Assembly: GCF_028728065.1 (NCBI RefSeq) | Contig: NZ_CP117812.1 | Coordinates: forward strand, 1,364,001-1,428,000 | DNA length: 64,000 nucleotides | Origin: Lentisphaera profundi | GTDB taxonomy: Bacteria; Verrucomicrobiota; Lentisphaeria; Lentisphaerales; Lentisphaeraceae | Direction: 5' to 3' | In this document: piece by piece, positions 1 to 7,851 of the stretch | Position numbering within the stretch: position 1 is the stretch's first letter | Layout: each line of letters opens with the position of its first letter | Position numbers and translations under genes: made by a program | The notes under the pieces: generated by a model | Database searches by the model: none | Told to the model about the DNA's origin: nothing | The model's input: only the letters and a program-made list of their open reading frames with translations

Positions 1-1181
1 TCCGATTTTTTGAAGTTATTGATGATACCCAAGCGACTTTCGTCACCATTCTTTAATTCTATACCGACAAATAGTTGTGCTTTTTTGGGATTGTTATAGC
101 GATAATTAAACTCAGTGATACTTGAATCCTCCAAAAGCTGGCAGAAACGTCGAAAGCTACCCTTTTCTTCAGGTATAGAAATGGCAAATAAAGCTTCTTT
201 CTCAGATCCTAATTCAGTTCGTTCGGAGATATGTCTAAGGCGACCAAAGCTAGTGTTAGCCCCACTTATTATAGTAACGATACGTTTGTTTTGTAAGTTA
301 TTTTCTTTGATGTATTTAACGACTCCTGCAAGGGCCGTAGCGCCTGCTGGTTCCGCAACAACACGAGTTTCTTCAAAAATGGTTTTGATTGACGAGCAAA
401 TTTCATCTGTACTTACGGTGATAGCTTCATCGATATTGTCTTTCATTAGTTCGAAAGTTTTGTTACCAATTTTACCAACGGCAATGCCATCGGCAAAAAT
501 CCCAACTTCGGATAATTGTACGGGTTCACCTTTTTGGAAAGCTGCTTGGAAACAAGCAGAGTCTTCGCATTCAACAGCAATGATTTTAGTATGTGGACTC
601 AAGTATTTAGTGAAAGTGGCAATGCCTGCGGCAATACCACCACCACCTACGGGAATAAAAATGAAATCAGGTTCATCATTTAATTGCTTGAGGATTTCAA
701 CTCCAATAGTTCCTTGGCCGGCAATGACATCCCAATCATCATAGGGATGGATGAAGCTAAGGCCGCGTGATTTCTGGATTTCAAAAGCTTTGAGGCAGGC
801 TTGGTCAAAATTATCTCCATAAAGTATAACTTCGGCTCCTTTCTCAATCACAGAATCGATTTTTATTTGTGGCGTCGTTGTCGGCATGACAATTGTTGCA
901 GGAATATTTAAATGTTTTGCCGATTGGGCAACACCTTGTGCATGATTGCCCGCAGAGGCTGCGATAACTCCTCGCTGAAGCGTGCCTTTATCGAGTTTGC
1001 GCATTTTGTTATACGCCCCACGGATCTTAAATGAAAAAACTCCCTGGAGGTCTTCGCGTTTGAGATAAATATGATTGTTAGTTGACTTAGATATCTTAAA
1101 GGCTTTATTGAGAGGTGTTTCTACTGCGAGATCGTAGATTTTTGCAGAGAGGATATCTTTAATTATCGAGGAAGGTTTCAT
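1..1181 (-). CDS. ilvA: Threonine deaminase (biosynthetic), 3' end outside window
   Basis: Converts threonine to 2-oxobutanoate, the first step of isoleucine synthesis, with PLP as cofactor. I translated the minus strand from the ATG at 1179-1181; 393 residues are visible and the C-terminus runs off the left edge. The PLP lysine lies in SFKIRGAYN (about residue 52), SAGNHAQG contacts the cofactor, and VGGGGIAAG is the phosphate-binding glycine loop. After about residue 330 an ACT-like regulatory segment begins (ALFAISIPEEKGSF), so this is the feedback-regulated biosynthetic type, not the short catabolic TdcB form. It is divergent from korA, with about 160 bp of shared upstream region. Identification is firm; the number of ACT-like repeats cannot be seen. 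Confidence 0.95.
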   Translation of the reverse strand, partial: MKPSSIIKDILSAKIYDLAVETPLNKAFKISKSTNNHIYLKREDLQGVFSFKIRGAYNKMRKLDKGTLQRGVIAASAGNHAQGVAQSAKHLNIPATIVMPTTTPQIKIDSVIEKGAEVILYGDNFDQACLKAFEIQKSRGLSFIHPYDDWDVIAGQGTIGVEILKQLNDEPDFIFIPVGGGGIAAGIATFTKYLSPHTKIIAVECEDSACFQAAFQKGEPVQLSEVGIFADGIAVGKIGNKTFELMKDNIDEAITVSTDEICSSIKTIFEETRVVAEPAGATALAGVVKYIKENNLQNKRIVTIISGANTSFGRLRHISERTELGSEKEALFAISIPEEKGSFRRFCQLLEDSSITEFNYRYNNPKKAQLFVGIELKNGDESRLGIINNFKKS

Positions 1182-1344
1182 AGTTGATTTTGGGCTTAAT
1201 ATCTGCTTGCACAGTTCTTTCTTTGTTAGAGGGAATAATTTATGAATATTTATTATTAAAACTTCTTTATAAAGAATAGAAGTCATGTTACTGTCAGCGC
1301 AATCATTTAATAAAAATTTTATACATTTTGCAGGATATTTTAAT

Positions 1345-3183
1345 ATGTCAGAAAATAAGACAAATATTTTAGAAATTGAAAGTGCCGTTGTACGCTTCGT
1401 AGGCGATTCAGGCGATGGTATGCAGTTGACAGGTAATCAATTTACCGATACATCAGCAGTCTCTGGGAACGATGTTGTTACATTTCCAGATTTCCCTGCG
1501 GAGATTCGCGCTCCTGCTGGTACAGTTGGTGGCGTATCGGGTTTTCAAGTTAATTTCAGTTCAAACCCCGTTACATCTCACGGCGATGCTCCAGATGCTT
1601 TAGTAGCCATGAATCCAGCAGCATTAATCACTAATGTAAAAGATCTCAAGCACGGCGGACTTTTAGTAGTCAACTCAGATTCATTTGGCCCTATTGATTT
1701 ACGTAAAGCTGGTATAGAGAGCAACCCCTTAGATAAAGACACCGTACTTCACGAAACTTATCAAGTTGTTGAAGTCGGAATGACAAAATTAGTGCAGACA
1801 GCTTTAGAGAATGTTGATCTCAAAGCTTCAGAGAAAAAACGTTGTAAAAACTTTTTTGCACTGGGCCTTATGTACTGGGTTTATGATCGTTCTTTAGATT
1901 TCTCTAGGAACTGGATCAAAAAGAAATTCGCTAAAAAACCAATTTTAATTGACGCCAATACAATTGCTCTCGAAGCTGGTTATGCTTATGGTGAAACGAT
2001 TGAGCTTTTCAATAATCGTTACACGATCAAAAGCTCTGAAATGCCTTCAGGAACTTATCGTCAAATCACAGGGAATAGTGCTTTAGCTTATGGTTTAACT
2101 ACGGCAACTTTTACGAGTGGTTTAAAACTTGTTTATGGTTCATACCCCATTACTCCAGCGTCAGATATTTTACATGAGCTAGCAAAACTCAAGCATTATG
2201 ATGTTCGTACGGTTCAAGCAGAGGATGAAATTGCCTCAATTGGTGTCGCTTTAGGGGCTTCTTATGCCGGCGCTTTAGGTGTAACTGCTACTTCAGGCCC
2301 TGGCTTATGTTTAAAAACTGAATTCCTTGGCCTCGCAGCAATGGTTGAGTTACCATTAGTAGTGGTTAATGTTCAACGTGGTGGTCCATCAACGGGCTTA
2401 CCTACGAAAACTGAACAATCTGACCTTCTCTTAGCGATGTACGGTCATAATGGTGAGATTTCTATTCCCGTCATTGCAACAAAATCTCCTGTAGATTGTT
2501 TTCATGTTGCACGTGAAGCGGTACGAATTGCAGTTGAATACATGACTCCAGTTATTGTTCTTTCGGATGGCTTTGTTGCCAATAGTTCTGACCTTTGGAA
2601 AGTTCCAGATATAAAAACTCTTGATAAAGTTGACGTAGAGTTCTACGATGGTGATGCAGAAGGCTATGAAGTATTTGCTCGTGATGAAAAGGGTGCTCGT
2701 AAATGGGTTATTCCTGGAACAGCAGATTTACAGCACACTCTCACAGGTCTAGAACACAATACTTTAGGTGATATTTCTTATGATGGTCAAAACCATCAGA
2801 AAATGACTTTAGAACGTGCAGAGAAAATTCGCAATATAGCGAAATCCTTACCGTCACTAGAAGTGATGGGACCCGATTCAGGTGATGTCCTCGTTATTGG
2901 CTGGGGTGGTACTTTTGGTAGTATTTGTGCCGCAGTTAATGAATTGCGTAAAACGCATAAAACTCTTGCTTATACTCATCTTACGCATTTAAATCCTCTT
3001 CATAATGATTTAAAAGCTCTTATGTCGCGCTTCAAGACAGTTGTTGTTGTCGAAATTAACCTTGGTCAACTTCATAAAATTATTCGCTCAGAATTTGCGA
3101 TTGACGCAGAATTGATTTGTAAGATAGAAGGTAAACCCTTCCTCGTTTCTGAACTTGTTAACAGTATTAGTGAGTACCTTTAA
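1345..3183 (+). CDS. korA: 2-oxoacid:ferredoxin oxidoreductase, alpha subunit (fused gamma-alpha)
   Basis: Subunit of the enzyme that oxidatively decarboxylates a 2-oxoacid (probably 2-oxoglutarate) to its CoA thioester and reduces ferredoxin. The N-terminal 200 residues are the gamma-type domain (GDSGDGMQLTGNQF). The pyrimidine-binding alpha domain follows (YPITPASDILHEL, then VQAEDEIASIG), and a C-terminal domain closes it. I chose the ATG at 1345 (MSENKTN) because an AGGA lies 9 bases upstream; an in-frame ATG at 1285 has no good ribosome site and would add 20 atypical residues. korB follows after 2 bp, so the two are cotranscribed. Substrate (2-oxoglutarate versus another oxoacid) is inferred from overall form. 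Confidence 0.93.
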   Translation: MSENKTNILEIESAVVRFVGDSGDGMQLTGNQFTDTSAVSGNDVVTFPDFPAEIRAPAGTVGGVSGFQVNFSSNPVTSHGDAPDALVAMNPAALITNVKDLKHGGLLVVNSDSFGPIDLRKAGIESNPLDKDTVLHETYQVVEVGMTKLVQTALENVDLKASEKKRCKNFFALGLMYWVYDRSLDFSRNWIKKKFAKKPILIDANTIALEAGYAYGETIELFNNRYTIKSSEMPSGTYRQITGNSALAYGLTTATFTSGLKLVYGSYPITPASDILHELAKLKHYDVRTVQAEDEIASIGVALGASYAGALGVTATSGPGLCLKTEFLGLAAMVELPLVVVNVQRGGPSTGLPTKTEQSDLLLAMYGHNGEISIPVIATKSPVDCFHVAREAVRIAVEYMTPVIVLSDGFVANSSDLWKVPDIKTLDKVDVEFYDGDAEGYEVFARDEKGARKWVIPGTADLQHTLTGLEHNTLGDISYDGQNHQKMTLERAEKIRNIAKSLPSLEVMGPDSGDVLVIGWGGTFGSICAAVNELRKTHKTLAYTHLTHLNPLHNDLKALMSRFKTVVVVEINLGQLHKIIRSEFAIDAELICKIEGKPFLVSELVNSISEYL

Positions 3184-3185
3184 TT

Positions 3186-4238
3186 ATGTCTGAGAAAAAA
3201 TACACTAAAAAAGATTTCACATCTGATAAGCTTGTTAAGTGGTGTCCAGGTTGTGGCGACTATGCCATTCTAGCGGCTGTGCAAAAAACGATGGCCGATC
3301 TTGGTCGTCCAAAGGAAGAGCAGGTTGTTATTTCAGGTATTGGTTGCTCAAGCCGTTTTCCAATTTATATGGATACCCATGGTTTTCATACTATTCACGG
3401 TCGTGCACCTGCAGTTGCAACGGGTGTGAAAGTTGCAAATCCGGACTTAGATATTTGGTTAGTTACTGGTGATGGTGATGGTTTATCAATCGGTGGTAAT
3501 CACCTTTTACATGCTATTCGTCGTAATGTGAATATGGTTGTTCTATTATTTAATAATAAGGTTTACGGCTTAACTAAAGGACAATACTCTCCAACTTCTG
3601 AAGTAGATACAGTTACTAAATCGACTCCTTATGGTTCAATAGATCAGCCTCTCAATCCATTAGCTTTTGCTTTGAGTGCAGGTGCAACTTTTGTCGCACG
3701 TACTTATGATACTAATCCTAAGCATATGCAGCACGTCTTTTCCGAAGCTCGTAAACATCGTGGCCTCTCTTTTGTCGAGATATATCAAAACTGCGTGATT
3801 TTCAATGATGGTGCACATGATAATGTACTTGAAAGAACAATTCGTAGTGAACGTCTTGTAGAATTAATGGATGGCGAAAAACTTATCTTTGGTAAAGAAA
3901 AAGATAAATGCTTAGTTTTTGATGGTTTAGAACTTGCTGTTCGTCAAGTAGCTGACGTCAATGAAGATGATATCATAACACATGATATTGCTAAGACTAA
4001 TGCAACTTACGCCAAAATCCTCGCTGATATCCAATCAGAAGCAATACCAGCTCCTATCGGTATTTTACGTCAGGTTGAAAGACCTGTGTATAACGATGCA
4101 GTTATCCAGCAAAGTGAAGATGTAAAAGAAAAGCATGGTGTAGGTGATCTACAGAAACTCCTCGATGGCAGTGCCTCATGGGAAGTGAAGAGTGACGCTC
4201 ATCCAATAGAAGAACTGTTTACGAGCTTCGCTCCGTAA
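3186..4238 (+). CDS. korB: 2-oxoacid:ferredoxin oxidoreductase, beta subunit
   Basis: The TPP-binding catalytic partner of korA. WCPGCGDYAILAAVQ near residue 19 is the family N-terminal motif. GDGDGLSIGGNHLLHAIRR followed by NNKVYGLTKGQ is the TPP/Mg-binding GDG...N motif. At 350 residues it has the usual KorB length. No ferredoxin-type 4Fe-4S subunit (KorD) is present next to it, which fits the two-subunit class. A strong terminator directly follows, so the transcription unit is korAB. Confidence 0.94.
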   Translation: MSEKKYTKKDFTSDKLVKWCPGCGDYAILAAVQKTMADLGRPKEEQVVISGIGCSSRFPIYMDTHGFHTIHGRAPAVATGVKVANPDLDIWLVTGDGDGLSIGGNHLLHAIRRNVNMVVLLFNNKVYGLTKGQYSPTSEVDTVTKSTPYGSIDQPLNPLAFALSAGATFVARTYDTNPKHMQHVFSEARKHRGLSFVEIYQNCVIFNDGAHDNVLERTIRSERLVELMDGEKLIFGKEKDKCLVFDGLELAVRQVADVNEDDIITHDIAKTNATYAKILADIQSEAIPAPIGILRQVERPVYNDAVIQQSEDVKEKHGVGDLQKLLDGSASWEVKSDAHPIEELFTSFAP

Positions 4239-4255
4239 GCTTTTTTACATCATTC

Positions 4256-4287
4256 AAAAAAGGCCTCCATGTGAGGCCTTTTTTTTG
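4256..4287 (+). terminator. Rho-independent terminator of korAB
   Basis: The stem GGCCTC/GAGGCC with loop CATGT is flanked by A and T runs and followed by an 8-T tract, 18 bp past the korB stop. Confidence 0.9.
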
Positions 4288-4301
4288 TCTTCAATAAAAT
4301 T

Positions 4302-4390
4302 TCAAAGCAGGTGATCCGCTTTCGTTAATAAATAGCGCAAGCCTTCAGGACTCGTGACTTCATGACCTTTATTTTCATAAAAAAAGACCT
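4302..4390 (-). pseudogene. C-terminal relic, possibly an alpha/beta-hydrolase
   Basis: On the minus strand an open frame of about 28 codons ends at a TGA (4302-4304). It contains FYENKGHEVTSPEGLRYL and ends KADHLL. The G-H-E/A pattern close to a C-terminus resembles the catalytic-His segment of alpha/beta-hydrolases (esterase or dienelactone hydrolase type). It has no start and no upstream body: the frame runs straight into the terminator hairpin of the neighbouring kinase gene. I read it as the tail of a deleted gene; the family assignment is weak. Confidence 0.4.
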
Positions 4391-4407
4391 CTAGAAGAGG
4401 CCTTTTT
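4381..4407 (-). terminator. Terminator of the zinc-ribbon kinase gene
   Basis: On the minus strand GGCCTCT pairs with AGAGGTC (one G-U), followed by a T5 run. On the plus strand the same pair would be an A-C mismatch, so the minus direction is favoured. It lies 33 bp past the kinase stop. Confidence 0.8.
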
Positions 4408-4440
4408 AAATTTTATACTAATGACTTGATATGATTTTCA

Positions 4441-5586
4441 TTACATCAAATTAAGGAAGTCGGGTATGCGCCCTATATAATATAAGTAAGAAACAAAGAC
4501 CATTATACAAAAGAAAACGTAAACAGGGAAAGCCATCCCGCCACTTTGGCGTCTTATGGATTTATTCGCTGCTTGAGTATGCTGAACAGTAGCTTTATTG
4601 GCTTTGATAGCATTAGGGTTCTTTTTCTTCTTAGGTTTCTGTGGAGCATCATTATCCAAAGCTTTATCAAGCCTAGATATTAACTGCTCCCAGCTTTCGT
4701 ATCTGTCACTAGGATTCTTAGCAGTCATTTTTGAGATGATATTTTGGATCTTAGCGGAGAATTTCTGATTAGGTGCGAGCTCACTTAAAGAAGGAATTGG
4801 AGCAGATACTTGCATCTGTAAGACTTCTTGTGGTGTCCCTTGGAAAACTCTCTTTCCAGTTAAAGCATAAATCATTGTTAAACCAAGAGAATACATATCC
4901 GTGTGAAAGTCGACTTCTTTCATTGTAGCTTGCTCAGGGCTCATGAAATCGGGTGTGCCATTTATGTAACCAGAATCATCGATACCACCTTGCATAGCTA
5001 AGCCAAAATCCATAACGAGGTAGCGTCCTTTAGTGTTGTAGCGTATATTTTCAGGTTTGATATCCCTATGGATCATATTGTGGTCGTTCCAGGCATAGGA
5101 TAGTGCCTGAGCAATTTCTTTTGCTAATTGAAAACTTTTCTTTTCATTGAGCTTTTTTTCTTTATCGACTATGTCAGAAAGATCTGAGCCTTCTACATAT
5201 TGCATCGTAATGAAAAAAATGTTATTTTTACAACCAGCATTATACGTGGTGACAATATTCGGGTGTTGTAAAGCCGCTGAGTTTTGTACTTCTTTGATAA
5301 ATAAATCAACAGTACCTTCGGCATGTAGTTGATCAGGGCTAATAGTTTTTAAAGCTACCTGGCGGTTCATCAGTAGGTGTTCTGCCAAATAAACAAAACC
5401 CATAGAACCTTTACCTATAAATTCTTTAATTATATGATCATCTATGATGTTGCCAACTTCCAAAGACTCTTGAAGTGGAATCGGGAATTCACTAGAGCAA
5501 CTAGGACAATTTACAGTATGACCACATTCTGCGCTGTCTGCGGCAAACATTTCTGAACATGAAGGGCATGATACTTTTATGAGCAT
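4441..5586 (-). CDS. Membrane-anchored Ser/Thr protein kinase with N-terminal zinc ribbon
   Basis: A Hanks-type kinase. Residues 7-30 hold CPSC...CPSC pairs that can form a zinc ribbon. The kinase domain follows, with GKGSMGFVYLAEH (glycine loop), VALKTI (lysine), HRDIKPENI (catalytic loop), MDFGLAM and SPEQA, so all catalytic residues are present. After a lysine-rich linker (PQKPKKKKNPN) a hydrophobic segment near the C-terminus (FPVYVFFCIMVFVSYLYYIG) anchors it, so the kinase faces the cytoplasm with almost nothing outside. The ATG at 5586 is preferred (GGA upstream); a TTG four codons earlier (5598) is possible. Substrates are unknown. It shares the zinc-ribbon/kinase/C-terminal-TM plan with the pseudokinase at 27178. 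Confidence 0.9.
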   Translation of the reverse strand: MLIKVSCPSCSEMFAADSAECGHTVNCPSCSSEFPIPLQESLEVGNIIDDHIIKEFIGKGSMGFVYLAEHLLMNRQVALKTISPDQLHAEGTVDLFIKEVQNSAALQHPNIVTTYNAGCKNNIFFITMQYVEGSDLSDIVDKEKKLNEKKSFQLAKEIAQALSYAWNDHNMIHRDIKPENIRYNTKGRYLVMDFGLAMQGGIDDSGYINGTPDFMSPEQATMKEVDFHTDMYSLGLTMIYALTGKRVFQGTPQEVLQMQVSAPIPSLSELAPNQKFSAKIQNIISKMTAKNPSDRYESWEQLISRLDKALDNDAPQKPKKKKNPNAIKANKATVQHTQAANKSIRRQSGGMAFPVYVFFCIMVFVSYLYYIGRIPDFLNLM

Positions 5587-5708
5587 ATCAGTTTCCAAAT
5601 AAGTATTTTAAATTCTTTTAAATTCTAGCATAGATTAGTAAAAAAACTATTAAATAAGAGCTCTATCAGCTCTGATTTGAGGTGGATTTTCATTTTTTCA
5701 TTCTAAAG

Positions 5709-5733
5709 ACTATGATGATTTTGGGATCATAGT
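5709..5733 (-). terminator. Possible terminator after the nucleosidase-PLPBP gene
   Basis: A perfect 8-bp stem ACTATGAT/ATCATAGT with a 9-base loop lies 25 bp past the stop of the 5758-7152 gene. The following T run is short (CTTT), so this is only a candidate. Confidence 0.35.
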
Positions 5734-5757
5734 TCACTTAGCTATATACTAATCAAA

Positions 5758-7152
5758 TTATTGTTCATACTGTCTTGTACCCATTATCGCACTACCAATA
5801 CGCAAAATACTTGTTCCAGAGGCAATGGCTTCTTCGTAGTCACCAGACATACCCATGCTGAGTTTTGCTTTATCACTAAAATATTTTTCATGCAGTACAC
5901 TGAGCTCTTTTAATTCATTGAACACGCTTAGATTTTCGTCTTTACTCGCACTCAGAGGTCCCATCGTCATGAGACCTAATAAGTTAATATTCTCGAGTTG
6001 TGAACATTCAATTAAAAGTTTTTCTAAGGAAAGGGAACTAATACCGCTCTTTTGAATTTCTCCCGTGAGATTTACCTGAATGAAGATATTGATTGTTTTA
6101 GCTTCTTCTCCAGCAATACGACTAATGCGTTGGACGAGAGCACTATTATCGACGGAATGGATAGTCTGAGCTACTTGAATGGCTTGGCGAACTTTATTTG
6201 ATTGTAGTGGACCAATTAAGTGCCAATGAATGTCACTGGGTAAATCCTGAGCTTTTTCAATCATTTCTTGAACGCGATTTTCTGCAAATTCTTTGACTCC
6301 GTGATTGTATAAAGCATAGACTTTATCGGCAGGGTGATTTTTACTTACAGTCAGTAGTTGGATATCATCTAAAGTACGCTGATGCTTCTTTGCGGAATCT
6401 GCGATTTCTAACTTTACCGCATCATATCTAGCTGGGACCTTTTGATTTTCGTGAAGACTTTCGAGGATATGTTTAACCATGAAACAAGAGTTATCTGCAA
6501 CCAAAGGAAGCAGGGTGTTAAAATCGCACGCAGCATTGCCGTCAGCGCGATCGGAGATTGTTCTAAGTACAATGAAGGGGACTTTGTGTCTAGAGGCAAC
6601 AAAGGCGAGGGCAGCACCTTCCATTTCAACCGCATCACCTGCTAACTCATCGGTGAAATAAGGTTTGACGTGGTCATGAGTAATAAATTGATCCCCAGTA
6701 AGGATTCGACCCTGATAGATTTTATGATTATCTGTTTTGAATGAGGTGGCCATCTTAGTTAAAAAATCACAGGCATGAAAAACTTTTTCACCCGTGTAGG
6801 GGATTTCTCCACGTTCAAAACCCAAAGCATTAAGTTCTAAATCATGCTGAATGAATTCTGTTCCAATGACTACATCACCAGTATCAAACTGTTTATTGAG
6901 TGCACCCGCAACCCCAGTGAAAATAAAGTAATCGGGCTTCCATGTATCACAGATATGCTGAACAAGCATGGTGGCTTGCACTTTTCCTATTCCAGAAAGA
7001 CTTAAAAGGCAGTCAATATCTTCGAACTTACATTGCTGATATTGGAAAGGTCCATGCTGAAGTTCTTTGATGTCGCTCAGTAAAGTTTTAAGTTTTTCCA
7101 GTTCTTCTGGAAGTGCACCTATAATGGCCACACGAGTACGAGGTGAAGGCAT
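5758..7152 (-). CDS. Fused MTA/SAH nucleosidase - YggS-type PLP homeostasis protein
   Basis: Residues 1-235 are a 5'-methylthioadenosine/S-adenosylhomocysteine nucleosidase: RVAIIGALPEELEKL at the start, GVAGAL, the substrate-binding VEMEGAALA and catalytic TISDRADG. Residues about 240-464 are a complete YggS/PROSC/PLPBP protein: LLTVSKNHPADK with the PLP lysine, FAENRVQEM, HWHLIGPLQSNKV, GLMTMGP, LSMGMSGDYEEAI and RIGSAIMGTRQ. Both families are normally separate proteins of about 230 residues. There is no frame break: the reading frame is continuous from the ATG at 7152 (AGGA 9 bases upstream). The fusion links SAM-byproduct salvage with control of free PLP, perhaps around methionine/cysteine metabolism; that link is inference. 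Confidence 0.93.
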   Translation of the reverse strand: MPSPRTRVAIIGALPEELEKLKTLLSDIKELQHGPFQYQQCKFEDIDCLLSLSGIGKVQATMLVQHICDTWKPDYFIFTGVAGALNKQFDTGDVVIGTEFIQHDLELNALGFERGEIPYTGEKVFHACDFLTKMATSFKTDNHKIYQGRILTGDQFITHDHVKPYFTDELAGDAVEMEGAALAFVASRHKVPFIVLRTISDRADGNAACDFNTLLPLVADNSCFMVKHILESLHENQKVPARYDAVKLEIADSAKKHQRTLDDIQLLTVSKNHPADKVYALYNHGVKEFAENRVQEMIEKAQDLPSDIHWHLIGPLQSNKVRQAIQVAQTIHSVDNSALVQRISRIAGEEAKTINIFIQVNLTGEIQKSGISSLSLEKLLIECSQLENINLLGLMTMGPLSASKDENLSVFNELKELSVLHEKYFSDKAKLSMGMSGDYEEAIASGTSILRIGSAIMGTRQYEQ

Positions 7153-7402
7153 AATTGAGTCCTGAAATAAAATTATAATTTTGCTATTATACTCTCATTT
7201 CTTGATAGGGAAAAAGTCTCTGGCTTATTCTTGATGATAAACTGAAAAGTGATTTTATTATTTATTTAAATAATGAGAGTCAAGAAGGTCAGCTTAATCT
7301 GTTTACTTGCGCTAAAAAAGCCACTTTTTATAAGAGAGCATTAGTCAATCTCACACCGTCTTATAAATTCATTCATCTTAATAATATTTACAGGAGTATA
7401 AA

Positions 7403-7834
7403 ATGTCACATACTGAGAAAATTTGGTGGTTAGAAGAGAATGAACTTGGTGGAATGCCAAAGCCCCCCATAGAATCTATCCCCGACTTAAAAAAAGAAGG
7501 ACTCGGTGCTGTAGCTTCTTTTTTAGAAGGCAAAGACAATTTGGAAGAGTATGAGCGAAACGGTTTAAAATGCTTTTGGAGTGCCATTGAAGACGATGAA
7601 GCGCCTTCGCTTAATCAAGTCAAAGACTTTGTTAAGTTTGTGGATGAAATGAAATCTGAAGGCTTAGCTTTAGCTGTGCATTGTAAAGGTGGGAACGGTA
7701 GAGCAGGGACAATGTTGGCCGCATATTACATCTCTAAAGGCCAAGGTGTTCAAGAGGTTTTAAGCTTTATGCGAAAGATCAATCCACGAGCAGTAGCTAC
7801 AAAAACTCAAGAAGATTTTTTAAATTCATTGTAA
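7403..7834 (+). CDS. Small dual-specificity/tyrosine phosphatase-like protein
   Basis: A 143-residue protein with the cysteine-phosphatase signature HCKGGNGRAGTM (HCx5R) at about residues 93-104, and an upstream IEDDEAPS that can supply the general-acid aspartate. Length and layout match atypical dual-specificity phosphatases (DUSP23-like), which act on phosphoprotein or other phosphate esters. AGGAG lies 6 bases before the ATG. The GH31 gene follows after 17 bp, so the two are probably cotranscribed. Given the kinases in the window it could oppose one of them, or act on a sugar or glycogen-type phosphate as laforin-like enzymes do; neither is shown. Confidence 0.82.
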   Translation: MSHTEKIWWLEENELGGMPKPPIESIPDLKKEGLGAVASFLEGKDNLEEYERNGLKCFWSAIEDDEAPSLNQVKDFVKFVDEMKSEGLALAVHCKGGNGRAGTMLAAYYISKGQGVQEVLSFMRKINPRAVATKTQEDFLNSL

Positions 7835-7851
7835 GTCAAAGATTTCCGTAA

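Noticed and set aside
115-744. Plus-strand open frame of 209 codons
   Set aside because: Antisense shadow of ilvA, which has all family motifs on the minus strand.
1285-1344. Upstream start for korA
   Set aside because: Adds 20 atypical residues and lacks a ribosome site; ATG 1345 has AGGA.
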